Shown here in pieces: positions 45,395-56,540 of a stretch of 64,000 bases of DNA. This DNA comes from Deroplatys truncata (taxonomy: Eukaryota > Arthropoda > Insecta > Mantodea > Mantidae): positions 12,521,630 through 12,585,629 of the forward strand of contig CM060982.1 of assembly GCA_030765065.1 (NCBI GenBank), written 5' to 3'. Position numbers and translations under genes: made by a program. A model generated the notes under the pieces. It worked only from the letters and a program-made list of their open reading frames with translations, was not told the DNA's origin and ran no database searches. Position 1 is the first letter of the stretch. Each line of letters begins with the position of its first letter.

Positions 45395-45472
45395 AGGAGA
45401 GATTTTAGCCTTCGACATTCACCATGTCTTTCCAGTATGCTAACCATTGCGCTACTACAGCACATCAACAAC
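45395..45472 (-). mobile_element. tRNA-derived SINE head (fragment)
   Basis: On the minus strand an A box TAGCGCAATGG is followed 40 bp later by a poor B-box-like TGTCGAAGGCT. Too diverged to be a tRNA gene. Confidence 0.5.
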
Positions 45473-45970
45473 GATCATCATACTAGCGCTAATCAGTGGG
45501 CTAGTGAATGCAGCGTCAGCACCTGCATTTCGCATCGACTGTAAAATGCAGGGTTGCCTAGTTACCAATCCGCAGGATGAGAAGGCTCACGCGGTATATA
45601 CGCTCTGCTTCCACTTTTGTGCTGCATCAATGTAGCATATTATTATGATTACTATTATTATTTAGCGTTATGTTATACTTCATTTTACTCTAAATGTTAT
45701 TACAATTGTGCTGCGACTGTGTACTTCATTTAAACGTTGATCCCCACTATTATTGATTTTTATATACCTTACGCTACTGGTTACGAGAGAAAATGAAATA
45801 ATGGTCACTATGATGCATGCTATACGCCACCTGACTGGTGGGCAGCCCAAGGACATGGATCGGACCCTTGATTAGTAATGCATGAAGGATAAGGCGTGAA
45901 AATATATTCTGTCTACGCAACTGGTACATCTATATTTTATTTTCAGCAAACGCTTACCAAACACGTGCCT
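45473..45970. other. Unassigned stretch
   Basis: No supported gene. Confidence 0.4.
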
Positions 45971-46027
45971 ATCCATCCACCCACCCATCCATCCTTCAGT
46001 CCGTCTGTCCATCCATCCATCGATGTA

Positions 46028-46110
<83 letters not shown>

Positions 46111-46125
46111 GTCTGTCTGTCCATC
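45971..46125 (+). repeat. Compound microsatellite (CCAT)n (TGTC)n (TATC)n (TGTC)n
   Basis: CCATCCACCCACCCATCCAT at the left, then TGTC units to 46060, about 12 TATC units to 46110 and three TGTC units. Frames through it read as serine/leucine/isoleucine repeats and are not genes. Confidence 0.95.
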
Positions 46126-46889
46126 TAGACAATAAATTAATGTCCCTATTACAACCTCTGGGCTTGGTGAATTATTTAATTAACTTTACCTCTCACAACG
46201 TATAATAATTCATAATTTAAACTTCTATAATATGTAAGTCTCAACTATAATGAAAGCCATTACAATTTTAACAAAACTTATAACATCTCGCTCTTTCCCT
46301 AATAATTTAAGAAACATTGCTGATTTAAGAGCATTTCTGAATTGAAAGAATTTCAGCAGTATAAACACAATTCCCTCCTCGTGCTTTTCGCAGTCTTGTG
46401 CTTTTATGTGCAAGCGAAACGTTTTCTCACTGCTATTGCCTTCCTCACCAACAATTTTGAAGGTTTACTCACCAGGACACTTTTGGAAGATTTTAAAATT
46501 TCGACAACTCCAAAAATGAATTACATACTGCCGTTGCACAATTTGACCCATGTGTGTTGCTGGCGACGCTGACAGTCGGCCTCTACGCTGTCGTGTCCCT
46601 CTCTTCCTTTTCCAGGCCTGCCGGGAGGTCACTCGTCGGAACTTCCCTCGTTGGCCGCTAGAGCTACCGCCACGGTATTGGCCTAGACCTTATCGAATCA
46701 CGGTGCTCTATAGTGAAACTTTCCGGGCTCACAACGATGCAGTGGGTTACTCCAATTCCAGATCTCCCACCATAATCTTAATGCTGCAATCTCGGAGATG
46801 CAGAAAAAAGGAGGGAAGAGGAGCCCTACAATGGTTCAAGTTACATTGGTATGTGTATTTTTATGGTGATTAGTTATTTTTTTAAAAAT
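46126..46889. other. Unassigned stretch with a GC-richer core
   Basis: 46560-46760 is GC-richer and preceded by a TTTTCCAG acceptor-like site at about 46614, but there is no recognised product. Confidence 0.35.
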
Positions 46890-47580
46890 CCGATGCCAAT
46901 GATACTGCAACTTAGAAAGCGCTTGCCAGCTTGTAGCAGAAGAGTTAAAATAATGGCATGTGAGCCACTGCGACAAGTATACGATAAAAATATCATACTG
47001 TAAGGCTTGAATATAAGCATGCCATCCGAAATACCAAGGCAAACTGCTGGAAAGAATTCTGTTCCTCACAGAATCAAAATCCATGGAAAACCCTATATAA
47101 ACTTTCTACAAAGCCAGAGAGTTTTAACAAAACCTCAGTACAGTTAATGCAGGTAATGGATTCCTACAACACATTTCGAAACATCATTGTTGCGTGACGC
47201 TCTTTTCCCAGTGGACTCTGATGACGACGTTAAACAACTGTTTATCCCCAACAGTCTCATACTCCACCTAACACACAAGATGATGTGCCATTTAATGCAC
47301 AGGAAGTGGAGCATATTGTTCAGACAGTTTCATAAAGGACCCCAGGCATGGATGCTATCTCTGCCAATATAGTGCATATTATCATTTTGCTTTAATGCAA
47401 TTCTTTATTACCGTATACTGTGTTTCCAGATGCATGGAAAATCGCCATAGTTAAAATACTTCCAAAGAAGCATGACTTACAGAAACCCACCATTACTTCA
47501 TTTCGGCCAATTATTCTATTACATTTATGGGGAAAATATTAGAAAAATATATATTTTAAAAGTCTATCATTTATTACTTA
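46890..47580 (+). pseudogene. R1-like LINE ORF2 fragment
   Basis: Broken frames read in order: NAKANCW-like and NPWKTLYKLS-like blocks of the EN-RT linker, DALFPVDSDDDV, NAQEVEHIVQTVS, an APGMDAIS-like block, AWKIAIVKILPKKHDLQKP and a SFRPIILLHLWGK-like block. This order is typical of R1/I-group RT N-termini. Ends before the catalytic motif. Confidence 0.7.
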
Positions 47581-48059
47581 TCATGTGCCTAACCTGTGCT
47601 ATTAAATTCATTGAATTCGTGCGTTTCCTTCTTTGCGTTACAATTTTTACAAACGGCAGTGTGTATATACATATATATCACCTTAAACTTGCACCGCAAA
47701 TATTTCGGAAATGGAAAGCGCTATTGATGTGCAGTTTTCACAGCACTGATTCGTAGTCAGGGACTCGTATATTTAGCCTATAAACAGTTCTGAATAATAT
47801 TGAGAAAATGTATTTTTAGCAAACATACAAATTTTTAAATGGAACAATGCCTAGTTACTTCAACAGAGTAAAGGTAGGGTAAATTAGAATGTCAGTGGCG
47901 TTTGTTGCAAGATTCTAGTGCAATTGGTTTACGAGATATATTATTTTGAAACTTTTACGCACCGACACTTCTACAACCTGTGGTAGCACAAACTGAAGAA
48001 AAATAAAAGGGAATTACAATACTTCTGTGGATTCTTACAAGTAAAGAGAACATAGCCCT
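47581..48059. other. Unassigned stretch
   Basis: AT-rich; no supported gene. Confidence 0.4.
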
Positions 48060-48805
48060 TCAAAGGTTGTATTCAAAATGACCACCGGTAGCTTCAATAC
48101 ACGCTTCCAGTCTGCTATGGAAAGACTGCTGCACACGTTGTAGCATTTCTGCGGAAATTTCAGTGCAGGCAGCAGTAATACGTCGTTTCATATCCTCTGG
48201 TGTAGTTGGTACATCCTTTTAGACAGTGTCTTTCAGCCTTCCCCCACAGAAAAAAGTCTAAAGCGCTCAGATCCGGTGAACCGCCCGGCCAAGTACAGGT
48301 CCTCTTCTTCCAATCCAACGATTTGGAAACAATCTGTTAAGACAAGCTGTAGTTCTTCGTGCACTATGGGCTGGACAGCCATCATGTTGGTACCACAGGT
48401 TCCTCCTAGTCTGCAAAGGAAACTCTTCTAGCATCTGTGGCAAGTGGCCCTTCAGGAGGCTGCGATACTTGTGCGAGTTCATTGTTCCTTCTTGAACAAA
48501 GAGCCTATGAGCTAATGGTTCACTATCCCACACCACACGTTTAAACTCCATGGACGCTGACATTCCACCTGACGAAGCCAACGGGGATTGTCAACAGACC
48601 AATAGTGCATGTTTCTGCGGTTTACCTGGCCATGATTAGTAAATGTTGCCTCATCACTAAACAAGATACATGACGAATTTGGAGTATCATGTCTTAATGC
48701 CCATGTACAAAAGTTAACATGATTCTCAAAATCGTTTAGACTCAATCGCTTGTTTAGAGTCAACAGAGGTCCTAAACTTACATATCGGAAAACATTTGTA
48801 GGCAA
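48060..48805 (-). pseudogene. Mariner-like element M3, transposase remnant
   Basis: Minus-strand order: NHVNFCTWALRHDTPNSSCI and LFSDEATFTNHGQVNRRNMH (first catalytic D present), WSLNVWCGIVNH, then after a frameshift NLWYQHDGCPAHSARRT (second D) and FPNRWIGRRGP, then ALDFFLWG (third D) near 48250 and a decayed C-terminus. All three acidic residues remain, but the N-terminal DNA-binding part is absent. Confidence 0.85.
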
Positions 48806-48994
48806 TTTAGGGTACTCTTAAAGTTAAGATAATTTTATAGAAAATTCCCTTCAAGGAACACATGGCAAGCAACATTTGCCGGATTATGCTTCTTATATAT
48901 GCTTAAAATTGCGAGTTCGCGACTTCAGATGCACCTATACGACAATCAACCAATTTGTTCACGGTTTTGCTCAGACGCCTGATAAATACCGGGT
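48806..48994. other. Spacer
   Basis: No feature seen. Confidence 0.4.
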
Positions 48995-49262
48995 TATATA
49001 TTCAATAAGGTGACCCAAAGCCTGATGGGGAGATGTCTTTTTGTCGGAACGGGCTTCATAGTTTAATCTTGAAGAAAGAAGATCCATAACTAGGACCATC
49101 TGTAATCAAGATAGTGTTCTAAGACAACTATACAACTAAGGTCATTTGTGTGTAACACACTAACTAATCTAGTGGAATGGCTCAGACGGTAACGCCTGTG
49201 GTCTGCATTTGCGGTCGAGAGTTCAATCCCAGAAACCTACATTCCTGACCCGGGAGGTTTCC
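48995..49262 (+). mobile_element. Repeat B copy 1 with an internal tRNA-like part
   Basis: Inverse copy of 51190-51470. It has a tRNA-like segment at 49172-49232 with A box TGGCTCAGACGG and B box GAGTTCAATCCC. The 170 bp upstream of it are equally conserved between the copies, so the tRNA-like part lies in the middle of the unit. Confidence 0.75.
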
Positions 49263-49778
49263 AAGGTTTTCCCGATCGCTAGGCGAATGCTGTGAAGGTT
49301 CATTCCGTCTCCAAATTTTTCCTCCCTCCGTTTCACCTACATCGTGATTTTACTTCATCTTTAATCTCCTTGGTTGTTTCAGGGTTGAAAGTGTCGAAGG
49401 GAAGCCTCGGGATACGCATAGCACGGGAAAAGGATGCTCTCTGAATCTTTCGTCCACGGAAAGAGGATGGTCTCTGAATCCTGTACCTCTCAGGAGATGT
49501 GTAAGCCTGCAGTCCTCGAGAGGAGCCACAGATTGCATCAACTACCACCAAGGAATTTTTTAATCAGTGAGGGGTAGGGGCCCTGCCCTCTACTCTGTAG
49601 ATGTTCCCTCACCTCACTCCTCCCACCCGTGAAATTAAACATCCCAGCAATGCCTGGATAAAGTATTTTATATAGTAGAAGTTCTTGTTAACTATCGTCG
49701 AAATACATTAACACCATTCTCATGTCTGTCATGCTATAACTTTGGATGCTTTAAGCTCACCTATAATTCGTATTTTGA
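49263..49778. repeat. Low-copy repeat next to repeat B
   Basis: Contains CATAGCACGGGAAAAGGATG CTCTCTGAA-type sequence that recurs in diverged form at 50300-50340. No gene. Confidence 0.45.
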
Positions 49779-50008
49779 AGCGTAGATATCACTGAATTAT
49801 CACCATAGAGAAACGTCAAATTAGTAAACACACGACTTCCACTATATTCCGATTCCTCACACGCAGGAGACTCAAGTGTAGGTCAGAAATCTAGCGTAGA
49901 TATTCCTGAATTCTCGCCATCTGGAAACGTCAAACTAGTAAACACACGACTTCCGCTGTATTCTGATTCCATAGACCGCAGTAGATTCAAATGTAGGACT
50001 GAGTGTCG
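49779..50008 (+). repeat. Two tandem ~115-bp units
   Basis: AGCGTAGATATCACTGAATT and GCGTAGATATTCCTGAATTC start the two units; both contain AGTAAACACACGACTTCC. About 80% identity by eye. Confidence 0.8.
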
Positions 50009-50730
50009 ATTCAATATAACATTTCCCCCTATCTATCTAAAGTCTTGACAAAAAACGATTCTTTAACATCCGTCCGCATATACAGCAGTTAACCACTCGT
50101 CTTCCTCCGAGTGTAAGGGGTGAAATATTGGGTTTCTCATAAGTCGGTTGCATCGATTTTCTCCCATAATAGCTCATGCTGAAACTCTAAAAGGAATTAA
50201 ATGAATACGTGAATGCCAAAGCTTGAAGGAATTAAAGCGAATGAATTGATAAAGCGCAACTATGTATATATCTCGAATGAGGGTGATGAAGGGAACATAT
50301 GCATAGCAGGGGGAGAAAGGATGCTCTCTGGAAACATTCGTCATCCAGACAACGATTAGTCTCAGGCTCCGTAGACGCGAGGTTGGTTGGAACAGACTCC
50401 AGGTTCGAATCTTTAAAAGTTAGGGACCCCGCCCTTTGCCTGGCATGCTTCCTGGACCCCCAAACCTCGTATTCTTCAGAGGTATTTATGTTCGATCGTG
50501 TGTGTGCGTGCGTCCGTGTGTGTGGAGGCACGAGCTAGCTAGCGAGGATGATGAACGATCCGCCAACCGAGCAAGGGTCTTTGAGCAAGCATTCGGCCAT
50601 ACGCAACGAAATCTAGAAGCACACGTGAACGATGCGAATGAAATAGAATGAAACGGAAACCAAATCGTGGTAGCATACACCACTCCGACATTCGCCTTTG
50701 TCAACCTGGGAAAATGCACGTAAAATCCTA
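50009..50730. other. Unassigned repeat-like stretch
   Basis: No supported gene. A CATAGCAGGGGGAGAAAGGA block near 50303 links it to 49420. Confidence 0.4.
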
Positions 50731-50796
50731 TAGTCAGACGGGAATCGAACCGGAGACCTCTCGAATGTAAGCCTCACACATTACCGCGGAATAGGT
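50731..50796 (-). mobile_element. tRNA-derived SINE head (fragment)
   Basis: On the minus strand the sequence has CGCGGTAATGTGTGAGG (A-box region) and GGTTCGATTCCCG (B box). No tRNA cloverleaf is evident. Confidence 0.55.
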
Positions 50797-51189
50797 TTTA
50801 TCAAAACATGGTTTAAACAGCTTTTACCAGAGTTAAATATGGCTATTATTCATCAAGTATTTCATTCATCTATAAACCAAGCCGTAAAAACGGGTTGACC
50901 CCAATGACACATAAAGCAAATATCTGATGTGATACACTCGAATTACTTTCCCTTCCTTCTACGGATGTTTAAGGACAGCGCTCTATATGCAGGACCTTAT
51001 ATAGACCTTATCTTCTAGGAAATGTATGTTTTGAAAGCGTTCCCTGTATTTTCCCTTGAGTGTGTGAAAATACATGTTTTAAACACCTCGCCAATCCTAT
51101 CATTTTAGCTACATGCAATATACACCTATGTTCCTTTATCCATAAAGCATTTGTATCACTTGAGTTCCGGTGTTCAGCATTGAATATTA

Positions 51190-51470
51190 CCGGAAACTGC
51201 GACCCCCCAGGTCAGGAGTGTCACCTGCGTGAATTAAATCCACGACCTCCGTATGCAGATGACAGACGTTATCGCCTGAATCATTCCGCTCGATTAGTTA
51301 GTGTGTTACATGCAAATGACCTTAGTTGCGTAGTCGTTTTAGAGCACATTCTTGATTACAGATGGTCTTAGTTATGGATTTTCTTTCTCCAAGATTAAAC
51401 TATGAAACCCGTTCCGACACAGACTTCCCCATCTGGCTCCGGGTCACCCGTTTCAATATATATTAAAGAG
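51190..51470 (-). mobile_element. Repeat B copy 2
   Basis: Inverse copy of 48995-49262, sharing GATTAGTTAGTGTGTTACA and TTGATTACAGATGGTC. It lies in the first unit of the tandem array. Confidence 0.75.
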
Positions 51471-52431
51471 AATATCCTAGAAATGAAGAGGTGCTTAAGT
51501 TGAATTCTTTCTTCCATTTTAATTCAAAATGCAATACTTTTCTTATCATCCTCTCCAAATCACATTTCTTTGTTTAACATTCCATACAAAGTCAGTTTAT
51601 TATCGCTATGAAACAAACAATTCTTGTATATGACAGTTGTATAAATAAACGCGTCTAAACAAGTTAAGATATTCACAGCATCGTCTATGTGGAGAGGTTT
51701 GTTCTGATAAGTATGCTCTTTTCAGACCATTGAGAAATCATTTTAAAAACCACGCAATATATAACTTCGCTTATAAGGACTGTTTTCCCTTATCCGCTAA
51801 CTCACCTAACCGAGATGCGAACTGGAACCTCTCGAATTTGAAGTAGACACGCAGAGAAGTGAGCTATTTATTTATGAACACTTTGGAGCGATGTGGGAAT
51901 CCTATAATTTTTAGATATGAGGAAAGCCCTTGTATCGATAGAATTCCGGTATTCAATCCGTATTAAACATTATCGATCAGAATCAGTCTTGTCTATGATT
52001 TTTTAATTCTCCCTACCGAACACCAGGCTATTGTTTTGAATACGTATATTGCTAAAAATCCACTTAAGGGGACCTAAGACAGATTTTTTAGTCAAAAAGA
52101 CCATCATTTTCAGTTTTGTGATTTCTGCAAAAATTAACTCCTTATAATGTTAGGCAAACATTTAAATGCGTTTGATGGTAATACAAACTTTGTAAAGGGT
52201 TTGATAGCGTTTTTAAAAACCATGCACGGAAATTTAAATGGCTGCCACGCCTATTTTTGTTCTCGATTGCAAAATAGTTACTTTCTTTCCCAAAACTCAT
52301 TCAAATTTTCGCCATAGTCAGTGTGCCAAGAGGATGGATACAGGATCACGGACACCGGGAAGTGAATTTCCGCGAAAATATTGATTTTTTGTTTTCCATT
52401 CTATAAAAAGTACACCACCTTAGCTTTAAAA

Positions 52432-52433
<2 letters not shown>

Positions 52434-52478
<45 letters not shown>
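52434..52478 (+). repeat. (AT)n microsatellite
   Basis: About 22 AT units. Confidence 0.95.
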
Positions 52479-52479
<1 letters not shown>

Positions 52480-52677
52480 CATGGTATGTTACACGATTAG
52501 TAAGCAATTTAAATTGGTCATTTAAATATGGTGGCGCAAGGTCACGCCCCCCATCTTCCACAACGAGAAGACTTCTCTCGCTTAGAATTTCTGAACGAAC
52601 ACAGACTCGATTGACATGGGATGGCTATTTTGCTCTTAGAGGACCCTCATTTAAAATGCTGAAAGAAGCATGAAATC

Positions 52678-53188
52678 ATGGAAATAATTACCTTAGGAGT
52701 GAATGCAAAAGTAGATGTTATCTGGTTAACGTCTGGTGCCCACATACCCGCCCTTTGTTTTACTTACATAGGAGAATTGCTATATGAACACGGAAAACGT
52801 GGCTATCTTGACGGTGATGTGGACGCTCATTCGGAAGTGCCAACGCTACTAAGAAGTGGAAATCCGCCAAATAAGCGATTGTTGTTACTTCTTCTTGTTA
52901 TTATTCATGTTGTATATCCGCTAAAGAAAGCGCCACTCATTCAGAGCTGTCTGTACACAACGGGAAAGAAAATGGCGTGCACAGGCTGTGAAAATACCGT
53001 ATACATACCAACACAATCGAGTCCAAGTGGAAAGACTGCAAGTATTCAATTCCCATTTTCGGACGAAAAAGACAACATTTTTTCAGGCTATAGCTGAATA
53101 CTTGTTCAAGCCCACGTACAATAAAAAAGACAAGATGCACCAACTCTTAACAGAAGCAGCGAAAGACTATCCGCCAGAAGTGTAATTT
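52678..53188 (+). other. Open frames of unknown origin in the TTAA transposon
   Basis: A 139-residue frame (52678-53097, MEIITLGVNAKVDV start) overlaps a 65-residue frame ending AKDYPPEV (52988-53185). They read as one gene with a frameshift near 53090. No known domain is seen. They could be what is left of an upstream transposase part. Confidence 0.35.
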
Positions 53189-53350
53189 TTTATTGCCATT
53201 GTGAAAGTCTGTTATATAATATAAATGTTATTTCCATTAAACTTTTAATAAAGAAGTTCCTTTACCGTAACACTGGTAGATAGTTAACCTAATTTATATA
53301 AAAAGAAAACTAAACCTTCCCGAAATTCAGAAAACTAAGCTTATATAAAA

Positions 53351-55005
53351 AATCTGATGTGTTACACTCACGTGACTTTCTCTACTCTTGTACAAACTAT
53401 TTTTACAAACGCTTATTCTCCATCTACTTCATGTTAATCGAGATGAACATTTGCAGACTCTATCTTATTGCTAATTTTCTTGTAGATGTAAGGGGAATAT
53501 ATATATACAAGGGCAATATAGAAATACAGTAGCCTTTCAGCACATACATATCTCTTAATAGCTGTTTGCTAGGTGCAGCACCATTCCCTTTGCCACCGAT
53601 TAATACTCTTTGCATATCCAAGACAAAAAATTAATAACGAATTCCCATTTGAGAAAATAAGTATTGAAAAATTTAAGGGAATAACAAGCAATATCTCGAA
53701 AATAGTTCACTCAACAACAAAAATGTATGTGATATAAATTGTGTATTTTAACGCAATCTACATTTTTTGTGTAGTAAAATTTTGTCTATCTCTTATGGTT
53801 TACCAGTTATGCAAAAGTCGTTCACAATGAATAATACTTTTGGAGACATTCCCAGAAAATTCAAGATATACATTTTATTTGTCATAAAAATATCTTTAAC
53901 ATACGATATTTTAATCAAAATCTGTTCACAGACACACAGACACAGACACACACACAGACACACAGACGGACATGTTTCCAAAAATGCTTTTTTTGGATTC
54001 AGGGGGTCTCAAAACATGTATTTCCGGTGAAATCTCGGTATCGAAATTTTGGGTGGAATACAATACTTCCCCTACTTACTATACGTAGTAGAGAAAATAA
54101 AATTCTGATGCGTTACACTCACATGACTTTCTCTACTCTTGTACAAACTATTTATACAAACGCTTATTCTCCATGTACTTTCTGTTAATCGAGATAAACA
54201 TTTGCAGAGTCTATCTTATTGCTAGTTTTCTTGTAGATGTAAGGGGAATATATATTTACAAGGGCAATATAGAAATACAGTAGCCTTTAAGCACATACAT
54301 CTCTCTTAATAGCTGGTTGCTAGGTGCAGCACCATTCCCTTTCCCACAGATTAATACTCTTTGCATATCCAAGACAAAAAAATGAATAACGAATTCCCAT
54401 TCGAGAAAATAAGTATTGAAATATTTAAGGGAATAACAAGCAATATCTCGAGAATGGTTCCCTCAACAACAAAAATGTATAGGACATAAATTGTGTATTG
54501 TAACGCGATCTACATTTTTTGTGTAGTAAAACTTTGTCCATCTTTATGGTTTACCAGTTATGCAAAAGTCGTTCATAATGAAGAATACATTTGGAGACAT
54601 TCCCAGAAAATTCAAGATATACATTTTATTTGTCATCAAAATATCTTAAACATATGATATTTTAATCAAAATCGTTGGAGTCATTTTTGAGAAAATTAAA
54701 ATTTTCGAAAAATGTTCCATGTAAAGGGTAATCTGGGGTGGGGGGATTTTCTTGAAAACCTTCGTGTCGCATCTCTGGAAGGTACTGAACCTAAATACCA
54801 AGCTTGGTGTTTATCCGACTGTTCGTTTCTGAGTTATGCTGTTCACAGACACACACAGACAGACACACACACACACGGACACGTTTCCAAAAATGTTTTT
54901 TTTTTATTCAGGGGATCTCAAAACATGTATGTCCGGTGAAATCTCGGTATCGAATTTTTGCGTGGAATACAATACTTCCCCTACTTACTATACGTAGTAG
55001 AGAAA
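53351..55005 (+). repeat. Imperfect internal direct duplication
   Basis: 53351-54085 and 54097-55005 share TCTGATG(T/C)GTTACACTCA, GACTTTCTCTACTCTTGTAC, the CACAGACACACA tract and the end ACTATACGTAGTAGAGAAA. The second copy has an extra 165 bp at 54674-54840. Confidence 0.88.
54730..54840 (+). repeat. Block shared with the foldback element ends
   Basis: GGGGATTTTCTTGAAAACCT and GGAAGGTACTGAACCTAAAT correspond to GGGAATTTTCTTGAAAATCT and GGAAGGTACTGAACTTAAAC at 7176-7230 and, inverted, at 2330-2380. Confidence 0.75.
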
Positions 55006-55012
55006 GTAAAAA

Positions 55013-55650
55013 TACCTAACCTAAGGCTATCCTTGCGTGAATTCAGAAAATAAGCTTATAAAAAAACCTAACCTAAGGCTAACCTTGCGTGAATTCAGAA
55101 ACTAAGCTTATATACAAAAAACCTAACCTAAGGCAAACCTTGCATGAATTCAAAAACCTAAGCTTATATAAAAAAACTAACCTAAGGCTAACCTTGCGTG
55201 AATTCAGAAGCCTAAGCTTATATAAGAAAACCTAATCTAAGGCTAACCTTGCGTGAATTCAGAAATCTAAGCTTGTATATAAAAAAACCGAACCTAAGGC
55301 TAACCTTCCGTGAATTCAGAAAGCTAAGCTTATATAAAAAGCCTAAACTAAGGCTAACCTTGCGTGAATTCAGAAACCTAAGCTTATATAAAAAAACCTA
55401 ACCTAAGGCAAACTTTGAATGAGTTCAAAAACCTAAGCTTATATAAAAAAACCCTAACCTAAGGGCAACTTTGCGTGCATTCAGAAACCTAAGCTTATAT
55501 AAAAAAAACCTAACCTATGGCTAACCTTGCGTGAATTCGGAAACCTAAGCTTATATAAAAAAACCTAACCTAAGGCTAACCTTGCGTGAATTCAGAAACC
55601 TAAGCTTATATAAAAAAAACCTATCCTATGGCTAACCTTGCGTGAATTCC
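55013..55650 (+). repeat. Satellite, 12 units of ~55 bp with telomere-type motif
   Basis: Unit: CCTAACCTAAGGCTAACC then TTGCGTGAATTCAGAAACC, TAAGCTTATATAAAAAA. Twelve copies with few changes. CCTAA is the complement of the insect telomere repeat TTAGG. An isolated related unit lies at 53287-53345. Confidence 0.92.
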
Positions 55651-56116
55651 TCAATTAAGAACGCACACAGATGTATTTCCGCCTTTGGCAGCATTACTTA
55701 TTCATATTTTGCCATCATTGCGTTAGAGCTAGAAAATGACATGCAGTGACATCTGTAGGACATATAAGACATCGCTTGCATCGCTCTTGAGGGCCCTCTA
55801 ACAGTAATTTACCCGTAAATTTTAGTGCGTGCATTGAACATTCTGCTATACACTGCAATGTGCTTCCATCTGCAACTTGACTTCGACATCGGGATTTATG
55901 GCCATGCGGTCTAAGGTACGATAGGAGTAGCTAACCTATCAAAACCAAGGATCGTAGGGCCCAACTAAAGCAAGCAGCGTGACGGCATGGTTGGTGCTGA
56001 CAGGTTTCGATTGAATGCACATATGCATTTTACACTTTTAAGTTTAAAAAAATCATACACAATATCAGGCAGACAATATTAATGAGATCAGACAATGCTA
56101 CAACTATCATGTGTTC
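55651..56116. other. Unassigned part of the TTAA transposon
   Basis: About 470 bp, no supported gene. A tRNA-like A box (TGGCCATGCGG) is at about 55902. Confidence 0.4.
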
Positions 56117-56193
56117 AGATGGCCAAGCGTGTTATGGCATTGTGACATGATACGGTTACGTTGCATAGTCAGAGGTTCGTGCCCCAAAGTAAC
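56117..56193 (+). mobile_element. tRNA-derived SINE head (Leu/Ser-like)
   Basis: A box TGGCCAAGCGTG at 56123-56134 and B box GGTTCGTGCCCC at 56172-56183, followed by a T run. The arm pairing is poor, so it is not a working tRNA gene. Confidence 0.6.
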
Positions 56194-56234
56194 ATTTTTT
56201 TATTCTTACTCCAAGAAGAATACACCTCACCTCA

Positions 56235-56540
56235 TTGGGCATCCTTGAAGGATGTAGTGGTAGGCTTAAAGTTATGCAAAAAATGGGTATCAAAACTGGT
56301 CAAAACATGAAGACAGTATTTTTAAAAAAAAATGATAGACATCGACTCTCAGAGGCAAAAAAAGCAGCTCAAATAATTTGTGACAAAGCTCCGCCCAAGA
56401 AGAGGAAGAGAGGAGTTCAAAATAACCGCATTACGACAGCAGAAGTCCACCAGAAAGAAGAAGAATGCGTTGAAATTGCAATCAGAGGAGGCTAAGAAGA
56501 AGGAGGAGGGAAAGAGCTATGGTTCTGGACAATTTTAACC
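56235..56540 (+). pseudogene. C-terminal tail of a Mutator-like-domain transposase
   Basis: The frame reads RLKVMQKMGIKTGQNMKTVF, a K/R-rich helix (EAKKAAQIICDKAPPKKRKR) and, after a shift, KKEEGKSYGSGQF with a stop at about 56538. This order and the final SYG.G motif resemble the C-terminus of insect proteins annotated with a Mutator-like transposase domain. The catalytic part is missing. That it belongs to this TTAA element is inferred from its place near the right end. Confidence 0.5.

Noticed and set aside
45896..46205. Frames with CLSVCLSV/YLSIYLSI repeats
   Set aside because: Translation of the TGTC/TATC microsatellite.
49172..49232. True tRNA gene
   Set aside because: A and B boxes are present, but the segment is part of a dispersed repeat and I cannot fold good acceptor and anticodon arms. 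The same holds for 40854, 45420, 50740, 56117 and the SINE-A heads.
53767..54030. Frame ending in a THRHRHTHRHTDGH histidine/threonine tract
   Set aside because: Produced by the CACAGA tract; not conserved in the paired copy in frame.
55013..55650. CRISPR-like array
   Set aside because: The ~55-bp units are contiguous with no unique spacers, and the sequence is eukaryotic. It is a satellite.
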